Source: Mycobacterium interjectum
Lineage (GTDB): Bacteria > Actinomycetota > Actinomycetes > Mycobacteriales > Mycobacteriaceae
Assembly: GCA_002102225.1 (NCBI GenBank)
Contig: LQPB01000053.1
Location: 1-64,000 of the forward strand
DNA: 64,000 nucleotides
Direction: 5' to 3'
A program made the position numbers and the translations under genes. Below the pieces are notes generated by a model that was not told where the DNA came from, searched no databases, and saw nothing but the letters and a program-made list of their open reading frames with translations. Positions 7,969 to 15,851 of this stretch are shown here, piece by piece. The first letter of the stretch is position 1; each line of letters opens with the position of its first letter.

Positions 7969-8664
7969 CTAGTCGACGTCGGTTAACCCCGCGGGGGTTG
8001 GAGCTTCCTGCCGGCGCCGGCGCCGAGTTTGCGCGGCCGCCACGGTCGCGGCGGTCAGCATCACCGCCACGGTCACGGCGATCGCCAGCGAGCGCAACCC
8101 CAGCGCGCCGTCCAACAGCATCCACAGCCCGAAGATCAGGAAAAGCAGGCTGGCCAGCGTGTGCAGCAGCTGCTGCGGAAGGCGCCGATGCAGCAGCGTG
8201 CCCACCCCGATCGCCAACCCGTCGGCCAGCACCATGCCCAGCGTGGAGCCGATCCACACGCCGGTCCAGTCGTGATTGCTGGCCAGCGTGACGGTCGCCA
8301 GCGACGTCTTGTCGCTCATCTCGGCCAGCACGAAGGTGGACACGATCGTCAGCAGCGCGAACCGGGGTTGCCGATCGGTCGGCGCCTTCTCGTGGCCGTT
8401 GCCGCCCTCGCGCCACGCCCACACCGCGAAGATCAGGAACGCGATCGCCGAGGCGAACGCCATCGGGCGCGCCGGCAGGGTAGCGCCCAGGAAGTGCCCG
8501 ATGGACACCGTGACTCCGTGCACGAGGCAGGCGGCGATCGCCACCCCGCCCAACACGACCCACCACCGGTAGCGCAGCGCATAGGTCATGGTGACGAGCT
8601 GGGACCTGTCGCCGAGCTCGGCGAGGAACACCACTCCGAGGGTGACCAATGTGGCGGCGAGCAT
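7969..8664 (-). CDS. UPF0016/GDT1-family cation exporter, probable Mn(II) efflux
   Basis: 231 residues with six predicted TM helices in two repeats, each with the family signature: ELGDRS (16-21) in the first half and EMSDKT in the second. UPF0016 proteins (TMEM165, Gdt1, bacterial MneA) export Mn2+ or Ca2+ in exchange for protons or cations. The ATG at 8664 is chosen: it begins directly with the first helix and follows GAAAGGT. An in-frame ATG at 8712 would sit against the riboswitch P1 stem. The riboswitch immediately upstream strongly supports a manganese role. A cytoplasmic loop (GGNGHEKAPTDRQ) separates the repeats. Confidence 0.88.
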   Translation of the reverse strand: MLAATLVTLGVVFLAELGDRSQLVTMTYALRYRWWVVLGGVAIAACLVHGVTVSIGHFLGATLPARPMAFASAIAFLIFAVWAWREGGNGHEKAPTDRQPRFALLTIVSTFVLAEMSDKTSLATVTLASNHDWTGVWIGSTLGMVLADGLAIGVGTLLHRRLPQQLLHTLASLLFLIFGLWMLLDGALGLRSLAIAVTVAVMLTAATVAAAQTRRRRRQEAPTPAGLTDVD

Positions 8665-8716
8665 GGGAGGCGACCTTTCGACACGTCGTCCGGCGACCCG
8701 GTCGCCGAACATCGGT

Positions 8717-8809
8717 CGAAGGTCTCGCCCACCGGCCCCACGGGGCTGGTCCGCCGGCCGGGCTGTGCGCCAGTATGTCGACTCGACGATTGGGGGCTAC
8801 TCCCCTTCG
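8717..8809 (-). promoter_or_regulatory. yybP-ykoY manganese riboswitch
   Basis: On the minus strand the region opens with CGAAGGGGAGUAGC and closes with GGCGAGACCUUCG; CGAAGG and CCUUCG form the P1 stem. Inside are the conserved GACAUAC and a GC-rich variable arm (CCCCGUGGGG). GGGGAGUAG, GACAUAC and AGACCUU are hallmarks of the yybP-ykoY Mn2+-sensing class, which commonly precedes UPF0016 genes. Mn2+ binding would switch on the exporter. It lies 52 bp upstream of the chosen start codon. Confidence 0.85.
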
Positions 8810-8918
8810 CTAACGGTGCCAAGGCTAACGGTCAGGCCGGCGGGGCGCCAGGCAGACGGCCGAGTTCGGCCACCCGTATTTCCCGATTCGACGCCCGAAT
8901 CAAGGGGTTTGAATTCCC

Positions 8919-9452
8919 TTACGCGGCAAGAAGCATCGCCAGTATCGCCGTATCGGGGTGGCTGATCGGGTCGACGCCCACGCGGCTCACCATCGAGGTG
9001 ATCGTCCCGTCGGCCTCCGCCTCGACCCACGCGGCCCGGTGCTCCAATCCCAGGTACGGCAACCCCGGCAGCAGGACGCACCCGGACGCCGCCCCGGTGC
9101 ACTCCGGCAACGACGGCATGGTTTCCGAGGGTGGATGCAGCATCAGCAGCGCCGGAGGCTGATGATCGGCGAAATACCCTGGCTGAATGGCCGATTCACC
9201 GAACACCGTGCCCTCGGCCAGCACCAGGCCGACGGTGCCGGGCTCGGGTTCGTCGGGCAATTCCTCCCTGGCGCCGAACACCGTTGTGGTGGACAGCAAT
9301 CCGGGCAACGACGCGACCCTGACCGCGACCATCAGCAGCTGGGCCCATTCTTTCGTCGAATCCGGCCAGCGGCCGGAGATCACAAACCCTTTCAGGGAGC
9401 CACGGGCATGGAAGGGAGAAACCCCGATGGGACGGTCAGACCCAGCTTCCAT
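8919..9452 (-). CDS. Conserved mycobacterial hypothetical protein (Rv3847 type)
   Basis: 177 residues, the length of Rv3847, with no TM helix or signal peptide. It contains SPFHARGSLKGFVISGRWPD near the N-terminus and ends VGVDPISHPDTAILAMLLAA. No domain of known function is recognised. The start at 9452 (MEAGSDRP) is chosen because it gives the Rv3847 length; the frame continues to 9491. It lies between sodA and the manganese exporter on the same strand, but a strong terminator after sodA argues for a separate promoter. Confidence 0.82.
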   Translation of the reverse strand: MEAGSDRPIGVSPFHARGSLKGFVISGRWPDSTKEWAQLLMVAVRVASLPGLLSTTTVFGAREELPDEPEPGTVGLVLAEGTVFGESAIQPGYFADHQPPALLMLHPPSETMPSLPECTGAASGCVLLPGLPYLGLEHRAAWVEAEADGTITSMVSRVGVDPISHPDTAILAMLLAA

Positions 9453-9597
9453 CTCGACCTCCGTGTGACGCCTGCTTCCGCCTAACCACACTGGTAGCTC
9501 GAATGACTAAGCATGCCTGCGGGTTAGGCGCCGTGCAACCCGACACGGCTACTGACGCACATGTTCTCAAGATGCCCCGTTTCGACGCCCCGCAAAC

Positions 9598-9634
9598 GGC
9601 TGGGGCGCCACGCGAATCGCGTGACGCCCCAGCC
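9598..9634 (-). terminator. Strong hairpin terminator after sodA
   Basis: GGCTGGGGCG (9598-9607) pairs with CGCCCCAGCC (9625-9634), and the inner CACGCG (9609-9614) pairs with CGCGTG (9618-9623) around AAT. A single A-C mismatch separates the two stems. It starts 15 bp past the sodA stop. Confidence 0.85.
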
Positions 9635-9648
9635 TGAGATAGACGGCC

Positions 9649-10272
9649 TCAGCCGAAAATCAGTCCCTGCGTTTTCGACGTCGCGGCCGCGTAGCGGTCT
9701 TGGACGTCAGCCCAGTTGACGACATTCCAGAACGCCTTGGCGAAGTCGACCTTGACGTTCTTGTACTGCAGGTAGAACGCGTGCTCCCACATGTCCAGCA
9801 GCAGCAGCGGCACGATTCCGAGCGGGAAATTCGACTGGTGGTCGTACACCTGGAAAATCAGCAGCTTCTGCGCGAGCGTGTCCCAGCCGAGCGCCGCCCA
9901 GCCCGAGCCCTGCACGGTGGTGGCGGCGGCGTGGAACTGCGCGCGGAACTTGTCGAACGACCCGAAGGCGTCGTCGATGGCCGCGGCAAGCTCACCGGTC
10001 GGCTTGTCGCCGCCGTTGGGAGAGAGGTTCTTCCACCAGATGCTGTGGTTGACGTGGCCGGCCAGATTGAACGCCAGGTTCTTCTCGTTCAGCAGGACCG
10101 CCGAGTGGTCCTCCTTGGCTCGCGCCTCTTCCAGCTTCTCCAGGGCGTCGTTGGCGCCCTTGACGTAGGTGGCGTGGTGCTTGTCATGGTGTAGCTCGTT
10201 GATTTGGCCGGAGATGTGCGGTTCCAGCGCTCCAAAGTCCCAGTCCAAGTCGGGCAGGGTGTATACAGCCAC
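9649..10272 (-). CDS. sodA: Iron superoxide dismutase
   Basis: 207 residues and very close to M. tuberculosis SodA. Metal ligands are H28 (ELHHDKHH), H76 (HVNHSIWW), and D160 and H164 ([11 protein letters not shown]). It dismutates superoxide to peroxide and oxygen. It has no classical signal peptide; the M. tuberculosis homologue is abundant outside the cell through SecA2-dependent export. It starts with GTG at 10272 (VAVYTLPDL), behind GAAAGG. A long hairpin terminator follows, so it is probably monocistronic. Confidence 0.98.
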   Translation of the reverse strand: MAVYTLPDLDWDFGALEPHISGQINELHHDKHHATYVKGANDALEKLEEARAKEDHSAVLLNEKNLAFNLAGHVNHSIWWKNLSPNGGDKPTGELAAAIDDAFGSFDKFRAQFHAAATTVQGSGWAALGWDTLAQKLLIFQVYDHQSNFPLGIVPLLLLDMWEHAFYLQYKNVKVDFAKAFWNVVNWADVQDRYAAATSKTQGLIFG

Positions 10273-10422
10273 AGCTTTCCTTTCTTCGGTGCATCGTTGG
10301 TGATGATCGGACGCTCATCGCGCGGGGCTGCCACGCGGCGGCCAGCCATAATCAACCCTGCTCCATGCGCGCGCCCGCCGCAAGGATGACCGCCGGGAAC
10401 GAATACCCCCCGGGGCCTGACG

Positions 10423-10578
10423 TCAGTACAAGACGATGATTGCTAGCACCGCGAGCAACGCCAGCGCGATCAGGGCGGCTCGGAGGGCTGCGACGCTATA
10501 GCTGTGGTTACAGGCGGGCGAGCCGGAATACGAGTTCGACGCGGCCGGCGAACCCGGACCGAACGAATGCGTGGCCAT
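10423..10578 (-). CDS. Small tail-anchored membrane protein, 51 aa
   Basis: A 52-codon frame on the minus strand, reading MATHSFGPGSPAASNSYSGS, then a short polar linker with a single Cys (PACNHSYSVAAL) and a C-terminal hydrophobic helix of about 18 residues (ALIALALLAVLAIIVLY). A GAAAGG ribosome-binding site lies 8 bp upstream of the ATG. Third codon positions are mostly G or C. The layout suggests a single-pass protein with its Ser/Pro-rich N-terminus facing the cytoplasm. I do not recognise a family. It lies 150 bp upstream of sodA, same strand. Confidence 0.72.
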   Translation of the reverse strand: MATHSFGPGSPAASNSYSGSPACNHSYSVAALRAALIALALLAVLAIIVLY

Positions 10579-10984
10579 CAAGCGCCTTTCACCTGCAAGT
10601 CCACCCCGCCTGAGTGAGGTGTGTCACAACGATTTTTCGTGACGGTGATCATAACCCCTCGCACCCGGGTTGGGAAACGCGCTGCGTAACGGCGCGTCCG
10701 GCGGCCGGGCGCCAGCGAGCCCGGGGGCTCAGCTGCGGGTGGTTAGCGAGGCAATCCATTTCGCTCGGGCGCCGGGTCGGGTTGTTTATGGCACAGCCGT
10801 ACCACCCGGCGGTTATCCACAGTTGCGGCCCGGGCGGCTCCAAAAGGCTGTGTTGGTGGGTCCCGTACCCCTGCGCCCACTGTGGATAAACCTGTGGAAA
10901 CTGTGGATAGCCCCAGGCAATTGTTGTGTTGCCGGACGGCCCGCTTCCGCAGGCGTCGAACCGTCGCGAGGTTAGGCTGGTCCG
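10579..10984. other. Divergent intergenic region with DnaA-box cluster
   Basis: 406 bp between the divergent 51-residue membrane protein and the zinc-ribbon membrane protein. No credible gene. It contains the DnaA-box-like sequences described separately and TTGTTTATGGCACAG near 10783, and is otherwise GC-rich. Confidence 0.6.
10813..10910. promoter_or_regulatory. Cluster of four DnaA-box-like 9-mers
   Basis: TTATCCACA at 10813-10821 and its exact reverse complement TGTGGATAA at 10881-10889 are perfect classical DnaA boxes. TGTGGAAAC (10893-10901) and TGTGGATAG (10902-10910) are near matches in the same orientation and directly adjacent. The three right-hand boxes lie within 30 bp. No dnaA or dnaN gene is near, so this is not oriC. 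Confidence 0.7.
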
Positions 10985-12040
10985 GTGATCCAGGTGTGCT
11001 CCCAGTGCGGCACTCGGTGGAACGTGCGCGAGCGGCGACGCGACTGGTGTCCCCGCTGCCGGGGGGCATTGATGGCGCCGCTGCCGGACGTGCCCGCGGC
11101 CGACCCGCGGTGGAGCCCGCAGCCCGGTCCGGTGCCGGCCCGGCCGCCCGCGGCGCCCGGCTGGCAGCGCACCCCGCCGCGGCTGCCGCCGGGCTTCCGG
11201 TGGATCGCGGTGCGGCCCGGCGCGGCGCCGCCCCCGCGTCATGGCCGACGGCGCCTGGGGCCCACCCCGCGCTACACCGTGATACCGCGCTGGGGTTTGG
11301 CCGATCACATCGAACATGCCCCGGCCGAGGCCGAAAAGCCTTCCCGGACAGGGCCTTCCGCGCCGGCGGTGCGCACCACGCTGTTTTTGAGCGTCCTGGT
11401 CCTGGGCATGGCCGCCCTGGTTTATGTCGCGCGCTATGTGCTGTTGATCATCAACCGGAACACCCTGCTGAATTCGATTGTGGCCATCGCCGCGGACTGG
11501 GTCTCAATGCTGGCCAGCGTGGGGGCGATCGCGGCGCTGATCGCCTCCGGCGTGATGTTGATCCGGTGGCTGATCGCGCGCAGGTCCGCCGTGTTCGCGC
11601 ACCATGGCCTTCCGGAGTCGCGTTCGGCTCGCGCCTTGTGGGCCGGGTGCGTGGTGCCGCTGGCGAACCTGCTGTGGGCCCCCGTGTACGTCATCGAACT
11701 GGCGACAGTCGAGGAGCACTATGCCCGGCTTCGGCGGCCGATCCTCGAGTGGTGGATCGCGTGGGTCTTCAGCTACCTGGCCTCGGGCTTCGCCATCTTC
11801 ACCAGCTTCGCCACGGACGCCCAGGGCATTGCCAACAACACCGTGCTGATGGTGCTCGCCTACCTGCTGGCGGCGGTCACCGTGGCCGCGGCCGCCCGGG
11901 TCTTCGAAGGGTTCGCGCGCAAACCGGTGCAGCGGCCCGCGCATCGGTGGGTCATGGTGGAACGGGAGACCACCGACCGCCGCGGCGGGCGCGCATCCGC
12001 AGTTCCGGTTGAGTTGGAGGGGCAGGAACCGGCAGCATAG
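10985..12040 (+). CDS. Zinc-ribbon membrane protein, DUF4328 type (Rv3843c-like)
   Basis: 351 residues. The N-terminus carries a zinc ribbon (C5-x2-C8 ... C22-x2-C25). A Pro/Arg-rich linker to about residue 130 follows, then about five TM helices (TLFLSVLVLGMAALVYVARY; later SMLASVGAIAALIASGVMLI; then WIAWVFSYLASGFAIF) typical of DUF4328. It resembles Rv3843c. Function is unknown; such proteins are probably sensors or envelope-complex parts. GTG at 10985 is the start since CSQCG begins four residues later. glpQ1 follows after 4 bp, suggesting an operon. Confidence 0.85.
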   Translation: MIQVCSQCGTRWNVRERRRDWCPRCRGALMAPLPDVPAADPRWSPQPGPVPARPPAAPGWQRTPPRLPPGFRWIAVRPGAAPPPRHGRRRLGPTPRYTVIPRWGLADHIEHAPAEAEKPSRTGPSAPAVRTTLFLSVLVLGMAALVYVARYVLLIINRNTLLNSIVAIAADWVSMLASVGAIAALIASGVMLIRWLIARRSAVFAHHGLPESRSARALWAGCVVPLANLLWAPVYVIELATVEEHYARLRRPILEWWIAWVFSYLASGFAIFTSFATDAQGIANNTVLMVLAYLLAAVTVAAAARVFEGFARKPVQRPAHRWVMVERETTDRRGGRASAVPVELEGQEPAA

Positions 12041-12044
12041 GGGT

Positions 12045-12869
12045 ATGACCTGGGCCGAGGAGGTGCTCGCCGGGCACCCCTTTGTCGTCGCCCACCGAGG
12101 AGCCTCGGCCGCCCGGCCCGAACACACGCTGGCCGCCTACGATCTGGCCCTCAAACAGGGCGCCGACGGCGTGGAATGCGACGTGCGCCTGACCCGCGAC
12201 GGCCACCTGGTCTGCGTGCACGACCGCCGTCTGGACCGCACCTCGACCGGCGCCGGTTTGGTCAGCACCATGACGCTCGCCGAGCTGCGCGAACTCGAAT
12301 ACGGTGCGTGGCACGACAGCTGGCGCGCCGACGGCACGCACGGGGACACCAGCCTGCTGACGCTGGACGCGCTGGTGTCGTTGGTTTTGGACTGGCACCG
12401 GCCGGTGAAGCTCTTCATCGAGACCAAGCACCCGGTCCGCTACGGCTCGCTGGTGGAAAGCAAGCTCCTGGCGGCGCTGCACCGCTTCGGGATCGCCGCG
12501 CCGGCCTCGGCCGACCGCTCCCGCGCCGTGGTGATGTCGTTCTCGGCGGCCGCCGTCTGGCGGATCCGCCGCGCCGCGCCGCTGCTGCCCACGGTGCTGC
12601 TCGGCAAGACGGCTCGCTACCTGGCCAGCAGCGCGGCCACCGCGGTCGGCGCCACCGCCGTCGGACCCTCGCTGGCGACGTTGAAGGACTATCCGCAGCT
12701 GGTGGACCGCGCCGTCGCGCAGGGCAGGGCGGTCTACTGCTGGAACGTCGACGAGTACGACGACATCGACTTCTGCCGGGATGTCGGCGTGGCCTGGCTC
12801 GCCACCCACCACCCGGGCCGCACCAAGGCGTGGTTGGAGAAAGCGCGCGCCGGCGACGGCAGCGGTTAG
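12045..12869 (+). CDS. glpQ1: Glycerophosphodiester phosphodiesterase
   Basis: 274 residues, the exact length of M. tuberculosis GlpQ1 (Rv3842c). GDPD signatures are visible: VVAHRGASAARPEHT (substrate and catalytic His), ECDVRLTRDG (metal-binding Glu/Asp) and CVHDRRLDRTS (second His). It hydrolyses glycerophosphodiesters to glycerol-3-phosphate and an alcohol, feeding lipid turnover. No signal peptide is apparent. The ATG at 12045 is used; a longer frame from 12009 overlaps the preceding gene. In M. tuberculosis, bfrB lies just beyond the 3' end; here the next gene is the convergent LCP gene 21 bp away. Confidence 0.95.
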   Translation: MTWAEEVLAGHPFVVAHRGASAARPEHTLAAYDLALKQGADGVECDVRLTRDGHLVCVHDRRLDRTSTGAGLVSTMTLAELRELEYGAWHDSWRADGTHGDTSLLTLDALVSLVLDWHRPVKLFIETKHPVRYGSLVESKLLAALHRFGIAAPASADRSRAVVMSFSAAAVWRIRRAAPLLPTVLLGKTARYLASSAATAVGATAVGPSLATLKDYPQLVDRAVAQGRAVYCWNVDEYDDIDFCRDVGVAWLATHHPGRTKAWLEKARAGDGSG

Positions 12870-12890
12870 GGGCGGGTCGCCACCGTCGAC

Positions 12891-13976
12891 CTAGCTCTGT
12901 CCCTGCAGGGCGTCGGCGGGCACGGGCGCGTCGGCGGCGAGCGCCTCGAACAGCTTGCCGGCCACCTCGTGGTTCCACACCACCACCGACCCGACGTCGC
13001 CGCTGGTGAACTCGCCGATCGGCACCGTGAGCGCGGTGGTGGTCGCGTGCAGCGCCCAGCCGAGGCGCGCCAAATCCCAGACATGGTCGCCCCGGTCCAC
13101 CGTCATGGCGTCGGCGGCCGCGCGTGGCACCGAGTACCAGCGCAGCGGATTGAGCCAGACCGCCGGGCTGCCGACCCGGTGCAGCAGCGCCGACAGGAAC
13201 TGGCGCTGGTTGGCCATCCGATCCAGATCCGCGCGCGGGGTATCGCGCGTCCGCACGTAGCCCAGGGCGTCGCGCCCGGCGAGTTTCTGGCAGCCGGCCG
13301 GCAGGTCGATGCCGGCCAACGGGTCGTTGATCGGCGCGGTCGGGCACACGGTGATCCCTCCCAGCGCGTCCACCAGACCCGCGAAGCCGCCGAATCCGAT
13401 CTCGACATAGTGGTCGAGTCGCAGCCCGGTGGCCTGTTCGACCGTCTGGGCCAGTAGCGGCGCGCCGCCCATCGCGAACGCGGCGTTGATCTTGTCCTTG
13501 CCGTGGCCGGGAATCGGCACGTACGAGTCGCGGGGGATCGACACCACCGTCGCCGGGGTGCTCGACCGCAATCCGGGCACGTGCACCAGCAGGATGGTGT
13601 CGGTGCGGCCGGTGCCGACGTCGCCGCCGGTCGCCAGGTCCTGCTGCTGCTCGGCGGTGAGGTCGCGGCGGCTGTCGGAGCCGACGATCAGCCAGTTCGT
13701 TCCGCGGCCGGGCGCGGGCCGGTCGGGATAGTCGGCCAGCGCCTGCTCGCGGTGCAGCCTGGTGTCGAACCACGCGGCCCCGCCGGCGGCGGCGAGCAGC
13801 GCGCCGATCAGCACCGCCAGCACCGTCGCTCGTAACCAGCGGCGCTTGCGGCGCGCCCTCGGGCCGACGGGCCGCGGCGGGGCGGGCGGCGGGGTGGGCC
13901 GGCGCGGCGGTGTGGTCGGCGGGTCGAAGGGCGGCGGCGCGGGGCGGCGCCGTTCCGGGGATCGGTCGCCGTTCAC
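12891..13976 (-). CDS. LytR-CpsA-Psr (LCP) family cell-wall ligase
   Basis: 361 residues: a Pro-rich basic cytoplasmic tail (1-45), one TM helix (about 47-69) and an extracellular LCP domain with TNWLIVGSDSR, TDTILLVHV, VSIPRDSYVPIPGHGKDKIN and GYVRTRDTPRADLDRM, which contain the Arg/Asp residues that bind the polyprenyl pyrophosphate. LCP enzymes attach arabinogalactan to peptidoglycan in mycobacteria. It occupies the place of Rv3840, which in M. tuberculosis is annotated as a much shorter protein; here the domain is complete. Convergent with glpQ1. Confidence 0.9.
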   Translation of the reverse strand: MNGDRSPERRRPAPPPFDPPTTPPRRPTPPPAPPRPVGPRARRKRRWLRATVLAVLIGALLAAAGGAAWFDTRLHREQALADYPDRPAPGRGTNWLIVGSDSRRDLTAEQQQDLATGGDVGTGRTDTILLVHVPGLRSSTPATVVSIPRDSYVPIPGHGKDKINAAFAMGGAPLLAQTVEQATGLRLDHYVEIGFGGFAGLVDALGGITVCPTAPINDPLAGIDLPAGCQKLAGRDALGYVRTRDTPRADLDRMANQRQFLSALLHRVGSPAVWLNPLRWYSVPRAAADAMTVDRGDHVWDLARLGWALHATTTALTVPIGEFTSGDVGSVVVWNHEVAGKLFEALAADAPVPADALQGQS

Positions 13977-14019
13977 CCGGATAACGTACGTGCCGGGTGT
14001 GGGCCGGGGTTACCAGCGG

Positions 14020-14808
14020 TTACCTCCGGGCCCGCAGCCCGTTGATGAACGGGCAGCCCATCAGCAGCCGGATGGCCTGGCTCAACCCGGTCATGTCGTC
14101 CACCGGTTTGTGAAACGGCAGCCGGACGTCGTGGTCGCCGTCGTTGCCCTCGACGCGGAACCGCATGCCGTATCGGTCGAGGCCGAGCGGGCGAACCTGC
14201 CCCCGGCGCAGTGGCGGCGGCAGCTTCGACACCAGACGGGCGACCACGTCGTTGTGGACGGTGTCCAGGTGCCACAGCAGGCCGGCCTCGACTTCGCAGA
14301 AGGGATCGGGCCGGGCGGCGAGCAGGTCCGCGACGCCGACGGGCTCGGCGCCGGTGGCATCGGTGACGACCACGGACGCGATCTCCAGCCGGAACAGCGC
14401 GTACCGCGGGTCCCCCTGGGACGGCGCCGACCGCGGCGTCTCGACCTGGAGCAGGGCAGGGTTGGGGTACTCGGTGGCGATCAGGTCAAGCATGTCGGTC
14501 ACGTCGTCGGTGGGGACCGGCTGCAGGTGGCCGCGCACCCACACCAGCGAGCGAACCGGTTCGCGCAGCGGCAGCGGGGCGTAGTCGGTCAGCTCCAGCA
14601 GTGCCTGCGATCCGGACGCCCAGCCTTCGGCGTGGCCGGCACCGTCTACCGGGAGCGCGATCGCGAAGGAGCCGTCGGCCAGCAGGTGGTGCACCGGCGT
14701 GGGGACGGTATCCCCACCCTCGATCGCCAAAAGCGCGGCACCGGCCCGCGCACAGGCGCTGCGAATACGTTCCGGAGTCGTCGGTGCGGGGCCGACCGTC
14801 GATGCCAT
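14020..14808 (-). CDS. IdeR-regulated conserved protein, DUF2470-type (Rv3839-like)
   Basis: 262 residues, no signal peptide. The C-terminal 80 residues (VEAGLLWHLDTVHNDVVARL through DVRLPFHKPVDD) resemble the DUF2470 / HugZ C-terminal domain; the N-terminal half (IEGGDTVPTPVHHLLADGSF) resembles a split-barrel flavin or heme-binding fold. Rv3839 is its counterpart and is known to be iron-regulated in M. tuberculosis. The ATG at 14808 follows GGAGC. A DtxR/IdeR box lies 17 bp upstream, so repression by iron-loaded IdeR is expected. A role in iron or heme handling is inferred from the domain and the box. Confidence 0.85.
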   Translation of the reverse strand: MASTVGPAPTTPERIRSACARAGAALLAIEGGDTVPTPVHHLLADGSFAIALPVDGAGHAEGWASGSQALLELTDYAPLPLREPVRSLVWVRGHLQPVPTDDVTDMLDLIATEYPNPALLQVETPRSAPSQGDPRYALFRLEIASVVVTDATGAEPVGVADLLAARPDPFCEVEAGLLWHLDTVHNDVVARLVSKLPPPLRRGQVRPLGLDRYGMRFRVEGNDGDHDVRLPFHKPVDDMTGLSQAIRLLMGCPFINGLRARR

Positions 14809-14824
14809 CGTGCTCCTTTATCTA

Positions 14825-14843
14825 TTAGGTAAGCCTAAGTTAA
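14825..14843. promoter_or_regulatory. IdeR (DtxR-type) iron box
   Basis: TTAGGTAAGCCTAAGTTAA matches the 19-bp consensus TTAGGTTAGGCTAACCTAA at 15 positions. It lies 17 bp upstream of the Rv3839-like ATG and 58 bp upstream of the divergent pheA GTG, so it could affect both. Confidence 0.85.
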
Positions 14844-14901
14844 CTTATGACCCATCGCGCCGCAAGGACCGTTTGACGTGGACCGCCGTTAGGGTTGGGG
14901 C

Positions 14902-15849
14902 GTGGTCCGCATCGCCTACCTGGGTCCCGAAGGGACGTTCACCGAGGCGGCGCTGCGGCAGATCACCGCCGCCGGCCTGGTTCCGCAGCAGCAGCCGGGC
15001 CCCGTCAGGCACATGCCGCTGGAAAGCACGCCCGCGGCGCTCGACGCCGTGCGCGACGGCGATGCCGATTACGCGTGCGTGCCGATCGAGAACTCGATCG
15101 ACGGTTCGGTGGTCCCCACCCTGGACAGCCTGGCCATCGGTTCGCCCCTGCAGGTTTTCGCCGAGACCACGCTGGACGTGGCGTTCAGCATCGTCGCCAA
15201 ACAGGGCCTGGGCGCCGGCGACGTGCGCACGCTGGCCGCCTTCCCGGTGGCGGTGGCGCAGGTGCGCCGGTGGCTGGACGCCCAGCTGCCGGGCGTCGAG
15301 CTGCGGCCGGCGTACTCCAACGCCGACGCGGCGCGCCAGGTGGCCGAGGGCCAGGCCGATGCCGCGGTGACCTCGCCGCTGGCCGCCGCCCATTGGGGAC
15401 TGGGCGTCATCGCCGACGGGGTCGTCGACGAGCCCAACGCCCGCACCCGCTTCGTCCTGATCGGCCTGCCCGGCCCGCCGCCGGCCCGCACCGGAGCCGA
15501 TCGAACGTCGGTGGTGTTGCGCATCGACAACGTGCCCGGCGCGCTGTTGTCCGCACTGGCCGAATTCGGCATCCGCGGCATCGACCTGACCCGGATCGAA
15601 TCCCGGCCGACCCGAACCGAACTCGGAACCTACCTGTTCTTCGCCGACTGTGTCGGCCACCTCGACGACGACGCCGTCGCCGAGGCACTCAAGGCGCTGC
15701 ACCGTCGTTGTGCGGATGTGAGGTATCTGGGTTCTTGGCCGACGGGGTCGGCCGGCGGAGTGCCGCCGCCGCCGGCGGACGAGGCCTCGCGCTGGTTGGC
15801 GCGACTGCGGGAGGGCAAACCCGCGCAGACATTCGGGGCCGGGGGGTAA
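14902..15849 (+). CDS. pheA: Prephenate dehydratase
   Basis: 315 residues: an N-terminal periplasmic-binding-like catalytic domain beginning RIAYLGPEGTFTE with the substrate motif CVPIENSIDGSV and the catalytic NARTRFVLIG (Thr-Arg-Phe), then a C-terminal ACT domain (VVLRIDNVPGALLSALAEFG, IESRPTR) that binds phenylalanine for feedback control. It converts prephenate to phenylpyruvate in phenylalanine synthesis. It starts with GTG at 14902. The phosphoglycerate-mutase-family gene follows after 2 bp. Confidence 0.97.
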   Translation: MVRIAYLGPEGTFTEAALRQITAAGLVPQQQPGPVRHMPLESTPAALDAVRDGDADYACVPIENSIDGSVVPTLDSLAIGSPLQVFAETTLDVAFSIVAKQGLGAGDVRTLAAFPVAVAQVRRWLDAQLPGVELRPAYSNADAARQVAEGQADAAVTSPLAAAHWGLGVIADGVVDEPNARTRFVLIGLPGPPPARTGADRTSVVLRIDNVPGALLSALAEFGIRGIDLTRIESRPTRTELGTYLFFADCVGHLDDDAVAEALKALHRRCADVRYLGSWPTGSAGGVPPPPADEASRWLARLREGKPAQTFGAGG

Positions 15850-15851
15850 CG

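Noticed and set aside
8665..8712. Longer start (ATG 8712) for the UPF0016 exporter
   Set aside because: It would begin just past the riboswitch P1 stem with a non-conserved Arg-rich stretch; ATG 8664 opens the first TM helix.
14895..15851. N-terminal extension of the phosphoglycerate-mutase-family gene through pheA
   Set aside because: The extension is a frame-shifted reading of pheA; the RHG motif sits 9 residues after ATG 15852.
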